A stretch of DNA of 58,104 nt. Source: Aeromonas enteropelogenes (GTDB lineage: Bacteria; Pseudomonadota; Gammaproteobacteria; Enterobacterales; Aeromonadaceae). Shown piece by piece: positions 54,545 to 58,104 of this stretch (position 1 is its first letter; every line of letters begins with the position of its first letter). Below the pieces are notes generated by a model. The model did no database searches. It was not told the DNA's origin and was given only the letters and a program-made list of their open reading frames with translations. The position numbers and the translations under genes are program-made. The stretch covers positions 181,521 to 239,624 of the forward strand of contig NZ_CDCG01000037.1 of the NCBI RefSeq assembly GCF_000819845.1, given 5' to 3'.

Positions 54545-56282
54545 TCTCTTGCCGTTTCTGCGCCTTTACCGCCAGCACTGGCTCAGCCTCTCCATCGGTC
54601 TGTTGCTGGCGCTGGTCACCCTGGCGGCCGGGATGGGGCTCTTGTCGCTCTCCGGCTGGTTCCTCTCCGCCGCCGCCGTGGCGGGGATGGCGGTCGCCAC
54701 CCGCGATCACTTCAACTACATGACGCCGGCAGGCGGGGTGCGCTTCTTCTCCATCATCCGCACCGCCGGACGCTGGGGTGAGCGGGTAGTCAGCCACGAT
54801 GCCACCTTCCGGGTACTGACCCGGTTGCGGGTCTGGTTCTGGCAAAAGCTCTCGCCCCTTGCCACCGGCGCCCTGGCCGGTTTTCGCCAGGCGGATCTGC
54901 TCAACCGCCTGGTGGCCGACATCGATGCGATGGACCACGTCTACCTGCGCCTGCTCACCCCCATAGGGGCGGCCCTGCTCAGCAGCGCCGGCCTGGTGCT
55001 CTTCCTCTCCTTCTTTGACAGCGAGCTGGCCCTCACCCTGGGCGCCATCCTGCTGTTTGGCATGATTGCCCTGCCGCTGGTGTTCTACTTCCTCGGCCGC
55101 AAGCCCGGGCAGGCGTTGATTGCCGAAAAATCGAGTCTGCGTACCCGCATGGTGGACTATCTGGACGGTCAGGCCGAGCTGCAGATGTTCGCCGCCGCTC
55201 CCAAGGCCCTTGGCGAGCTGCAACAGGCAGAACAGGCCCTGCTGCGCGCCCAGGCCCGCATGGCCAGGGTGAGCGGACTGGCCAATGCCTCGGTGCAGCT
55301 GCTCAGCGGCTGGACCCTGACCCTGATGCTGTGGCTGGCAGGCCATGGTGTGGCAGGAGCGACGCCGGATCCCATCACGGCGCTGATGGTGTTTGCCACC
55401 CTGGCGAGCTTCGAGGCCCTGATGCCGCTCGCCGGCGCCTTCCAGCACCTCTCCACCAGCCTCACCTCGGCCCGCCGCCTCAACGAGATCCTGCAGGAGG
55501 CCAAGGCTCCCGAATGGGGGGATGAGGAGCGTCACGCTCCCCAGGGCGCCCTGCAGATCAACGACCTCTATTTCGGCTACCCCGGCAACCCCCATCCGGT
55601 GCTGCGCGGTTGCACCCTGCAGCTGCACGCTGGCGAGAAGCTGGCGCTGCTGGGCCAGACCGGCTGCGGCAAGTCCACCCTAATGGGACTGCTGACCCGC
55701 GAATGGAGCCCGCAGGCGGGCAAGATCCTGCTCGATGGCAAGCCGCTGACCGCTTACAGCGAAGGGGCGCTGCGCGCCTCCATCTCGGTGGTGAGCCAGC
55801 GGGTACACCTGTTTGCCGATACCTTGCGCGGCAACCTCAAGCTCGCCGCCCCCGACGCGAGCGACGAACAGCTGGTCGAGGTACTGAACCGGGTCGGCCT
55901 TGGCAACCTGCTGGAGGATGACGAAGGCCTCAGCGATACCGGCCTCAATGCCTGGCTCGGGGATGGCGGCCGACCGCTCTCCGGCGGTGAGCGGCGCCGC
56001 ATCGGCATCGCCCGCGCCCTGCTGCACGACGCCCCACTCTGGTTGCTGGACGAGCCGACCGAAGGGCTCGACAGCCAGACCGAGCGGGAGATCATGGCGC
56101 TGCTGTTCGAGCTGGGGGCGGATCGCACCCTGCTGCTCATCTCCCACCGCCTGCTGGGGCTGGAACGGATGGACAGGATCGCCCTGATGGAAGAGGGCCA
56201 GATCCGCCTGTGCGCCCCCCATCAGGCCCTGCTGGCCGACGATTATTACCGCAGCCTGCACCAGCGGCTGGCACCGGTCTGA
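54537..56282 (+). CDS. cydC: Glutathione/cysteine ABC exporter subunit CydC
   Basis: Second half of the CydDC exporter, 581 residues (E. coli 573). Membrane part with LSLSGWFLSAAAVAGMAVATRD and FFSIIRTAGRWGERVVSHDA; ATPase with GQTGCGKSTLMGLLTREW (Walker A), LSGGERRRIGIARALL (signature) and LWLLDEPTEGLD (Walker B). The ATG at 54537 lies inside the end of cydD with GAGGG upstream, so the subunits are translationally coupled. Confidence 0.95.
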   Translation: MTDLLPFLRLYRQHWLSLSIGLLLALVTLAAGMGLLSLSGWFLSAAAVAGMAVATRDHFNYMTPAGGVRFFSIIRTAGRWGERVVSHDATFRVLTRLRVWFWQKLSPLATGALAGFRQADLLNRLVADIDAMDHVYLRLLTPIGAALLSSAGLVLFLSFFDSELALTLGAILLFGMIALPLVFYFLGRKPGQALIAEKSSLRTRMVDYLDGQAELQMFAAAPKALGELQQAEQALLRAQARMARVSGLANASVQLLSGWTLTLMLWLAGHGVAGATPDPITALMVFATLASFEALMPLAGAFQHLSTSLTSARRLNEILQEAKAPEWGDEERHAPQGALQINDLYFGYPGNPHPVLRGCTLQLHAGEKLALLGQTGCGKSTLMGLLTREWSPQAGKILLDGKPLTAYSEGALRASISVVSQRVHLFADTLRGNLKLAAPDASDEQLVEVLNRVGLGNLLEDDEGLSDTGLNAWLGDGGRPLSGGERRRIGIARALLHDAPLWLLDEPTEGLDSQTEREIMALLFELGADRTLLLISHRLLGLERMDRIALMEEGQIRLCAPHQALLADDYYRSLHQRLAPV

Positions 56283-56379
56283 CCGGGGTCACACCCTGAC
56301 GCCGTGGCGCGAGAGGGGGCTGGTCGCCACCGACGACTGGCCCCTATAATGTCCTCTCCTTATTCGACAAGATTCTGAT

Positions 56380-56748
56380 ATGAAACGCCTGATCCTGATG
56401 ATGCCCCTGATTGCCTCCGGCTGTGCCAACTACGCCTTCAACAGCAATCTGGATAAAGAGAACTTCGACGACTATTTCAAGCCGGGCGGCGTTCGTATTT
56501 ACGAACAAAACGAGCTGGCCGACCTCAACTATCTCTACCTTGGCACCGTCGAGGGGGAGTCCTGCCAGGCCGATACCAACCAGCCGCAGCCCAATGCTGG
56601 CGATGCCCGTACCCAGGCCCGCCGTCACGCCGCCGACATGGGTGGCAATGGCGTGACCATCGACAAGTGCGCCGAATTCAGCGACACCCCGGGCTGCCTG
56701 AAGCAGGTGATCTGCTACGGCCAGGCACTGAAAGTCGCCGAGGAGTAA
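56380..56748 (+). CDS. rcsF: RcsF-like outer-membrane lipoprotein (Rcs envelope-stress sensor)
   Basis: A 122-residue lipoprotein: lipobox IASGC (Cys15). Its four other cysteines, 62, 97, 106 and 112, are exactly 12 positions before Cys74, 109, 118 and 124 of E. coli RcsF, which form the two structural disulfides; VRIYEQNEL, GESCQAD and DTPGCLKQVICYGQAL also match. RcsF monitors the envelope and signals through the Rcs phosphorelay. Relative to E. coli the N-terminal proline-rich linker is shorter. The downstream DUF488 gene follows after 3 bp, so they probably form an operon. Confidence 0.87.
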   Translation: MKRLILMMPLIASGCANYAFNSNLDKENFDDYFKPGGVRIYEQNELADLNYLYLGTVEGESCQADTNQPQPNAGDARTQARRHAADMGGNGVTIDKCAEFSDTPGCLKQVICYGQALKVAEE

Positions 56749-56751
56749 GCC

Positions 56752-57141
56752 ATGGCGCTGGCTATCGTCCGCCTCGGCACTCCCCGCCTCCCTGATGAGG
56801 GGTTGCGGGTGGGTACCGTGCGCCGCCCACCTCGCGGGGTGCCCAAAGACAAGTTTGCCAGCCAGAACTGGTATGACGTCTGGTTCCCCAACCTTGCCCC
56901 CAGCAGCGAGACCATGAAGCTGGGTCAGGGCGCCGAGACACAGGCCCAGTGGGCGGCGTTTTGCAAGCAGTACAAGGCCGAGATGGCAACGCCCGCCGCC
57001 AGACACGATCTGGCGCTCCTGGCCGCCCTCTCCCACACCACCAACCTGTCGGTGGGCTGCTACTGCGAGCAGGAGTCCCGCTGCCATCGCACCATCTTGA
57101 AGGAGCTGCTGGTCGCCGCCGGCGCCAGCTTGCGCCCATAA
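56752..57141 (+). CDS. DUF488-family protein
   Basis: A 129-residue protein of the DUF488 family. The conserved C-terminal motif VGCYCEQESRCHR has Cys103, Cys105, Cys111 and His112, possibly metal-binding. GAGGAG lies within the end of rcsF at good spacing to the ATG. Function unknown. Confidence 0.83.
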   Translation: MALAIVRLGTPRLPDEGLRVGTVRRPPRGVPKDKFASQNWYDVWFPNLAPSSETMKLGQGAETQAQWAAFCKQYKAEMATPAARHDLALLAALSHTTNLSVGCYCEQESRCHRTILKELLVAAGASLRP

Positions 57142-57177
57142 GCAAGCACTTGGGCACCATCATCAGCATCCCGAAAT

Positions 57178-57208
57178 AAAGAGGGCATCCCGCAGGATGC
57201 CCTCTTTT
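57178..57208. terminator. Bidirectional terminator
   Basis: AAAGAGGGCATCC and GGATGCCCTCTTT pair around CGCA, with A and T tracts at the ends. It separates the rcsF-DUF488 unit from the convergent epimerase gene. Confidence 0.9.
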
Positions 57209-57234
57209 GCATGGGTCCGGTTTCATGGCAAACG

Positions 57235-58104
57235 CTATTGCGTCACGCTGAGGCGCTGGCGCAGCGCCGCCTCCTCTGCTGTCGTCATCCCGTCCAAAGG
57301 CACAGCCCCATTGTCGGCGAGCCAATGGGCCAGATCGATGGCGGTCTCCTCCAGCGGACGGAAGTTGAGCCCCTGCACGATGGCCGCCTCGGCGCTGATG
57401 CGGCCATAGCCGGCATACTCAGCCAGCCCGTTGGGCAAAAGCGTGGGATAGCTCTGCCAGGGCTCGACCCCGGCCGCCAGCATCTCTTGCCAGGGCATCC
57501 ACTCGGGCTGTAGCACCTTGGCCGGTATCAGCCTGGCAGCCAGCCGCTCCACCCAGTCCGCCAGCGTGATGCCGGGCTTGACCAGGTTGAAGACGCCCCC
57601 CAACTGACGCTCGGCGGCTCGCAGGGCAAACTCGGCGCAGTCGCGCACGTCGAGATACTGCAAGCGATCCTGCCCATCCCCCGGCAGTAGCCAGGGCCCC
57701 CCTTGCTGCACCCGTTTTACCCACCAGGCCATGCGCCCGGTAGAGTCAAAGGGGCCGCACAGCACACCGGGACGCAGGATGCAGAGCCGCTTCCCCCAGC
57801 GGGCACGATATTCAGCTTCGCACAATACCTTGAGCGGACCATAGTCGGTGGGGAATTCATCCTTGCTGATCTCGTGCAGGGGCGCCGACTCATCCATCTC
57901 TGGTTGGGCAAAGTCGCGATAGACGCTGATGGTGGAGATAAAGATCAGCCGCTCGCAGCGCCCGAGCAGGGCCGCCGAGAGGCGCGCCGCCTGCTCCGGG
58001 TGGTAGCAACAGGTGTCGATGACAAGATCCCAGTAGAGGCCATCCCCTTGCAGCGCACTCAAATCCCGGTCCCGATCGCCGGTGAGCTGAACCAGATCCC
58101 GCCA
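57235..58104 (-). CDS. NAD-dependent epimerase/dehydratase-like SDR, 5' end outside the window
   Basis: Extended short-chain dehydrogenase whose N-terminus is cut off: the frame is open to the window edge and the GxxGxxG nucleotide-binding motif is missing. Visible features are RLIFISTISVYRDF (catalytic Ser/Thr region), the YxxxK pair in DYGPLKVLCEAEYRARW and RPGVLCGPFDSTGRMAWWV. It resembles YeeZ-like or sugar epimerase proteins; substrate cannot be assigned. It converges on a bidirectional terminator. Confidence 0.82.
   Translation of the reverse strand, partial: WRDLVQLTGDRDRDLSALQGDGLYWDLVIDTCCYHPEQAARLSAALLGRCERLIFISTISVYRDFAQPEMDESAPLHEISKDEFPTDYGPLKVLCEAEYRARWGKRLCILRPGVLCGPFDSTGRMAWWVKRVQQGGPWLLPGDGQDRLQYLDVRDCAEFALRAAERQLGGVFNLVKPGITLADWVERLAARLIPAKVLQPEWMPWQEMLAAGVEPWQSYPTLLPNGLAEYAGYGRISAEAAIVQGLNFRPLEETAIDLAHWLADNGAVPLDGMTTAEEAALRQRLSVTQ

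Overview
The window looks like chromosomal DNA of a gammaproteobacterium, most probably Aeromonas. Protein sequences and local gene order support this: lasT-like methyltransferase/thrLABC, trpLEGD(CF)BA/rnm/yciO/scpAB/rluB, arcA and cydDC. TrpG is not fused to TrpD, whereas TrpC and TrpF are fused. The core is GC-rich. Three or four short AT-rich stretches interrupt it and look acquired. I identified genes by reading the translations and recalling families; no search was run.

Layout. (1) 1-8.5 kb: malY-malX with divergent malI and an 18-bp perfect MalI operator; a NemR-type TetR regulator and the curA-type reductase, each preceded by the same 16-bp operator; a BetT-like choline transporter. 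(2) 8.5-15.2 kb, accessory: a DUF1848 radical-SAM-like protein; a REP-associated tyrosine transposase (RAYT) among its REP repeats and between imperfect ~170-bp direct repeats; then a lone AT-rich gene for a ~1258-residue protein ending in a PD-(D/E)XK nuclease-like domain. (3) 15.2-23.8 kb: thrABC with thrL leader and attenuator, a lasT/trmJ-like methyltransferase, aceK and tesB. (4) 23.9-26.1 kb, accessory: a second HUH/Y1 transposase bounded by 17-bp inverted repeats, then an intact immunity-like gene beside a broken toxin tip. (5) 26.1-37.5 kb: rluB, scpB, scpA, yciO and rnm on the minus strand; trpL, attenuator and trpEGD(CF)BA on the plus strand. (6) 37.5-40.8 kb: a gene-free stretch of small palindromic repeats, then an AT-rich island with a frame-broken membrane/coiled-coil gene and a HEPN-like protein with an RNxxxH motif. 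(7) 40.8-58.1 kb: small membrane and periplasmic proteins (YdjM-like, DUF3297, crystallin-like, Ivy), a CNT nucleoside transporter, the arsRDA-acr3-arsC operon, an HslJ-like lipoprotein, an outer-membrane protein, RraA-like, DUF3293, arcA, two tRNA-Gly genes, cydDC, rcsF, DUF488 and an SDR epimerase cut by the window edge.

How it fits together. The thr and trp operons are attenuator-controlled biosynthetic units. ArcA and CydDC belong to redox/oxygen adaptation. The NemR/CurA pair and the ars operon handle electrophile and arsenic stress. The best candidates for undescribed biology are the nuclease-like giant protein at 11.3-15.1 kb, the HEPN gene with its broken membrane partner at 38.6-40.7 kb, the toxin/immunity remnant, and the two HUH-transposase/repeat systems, whose repeats recur at distant sites within the window.
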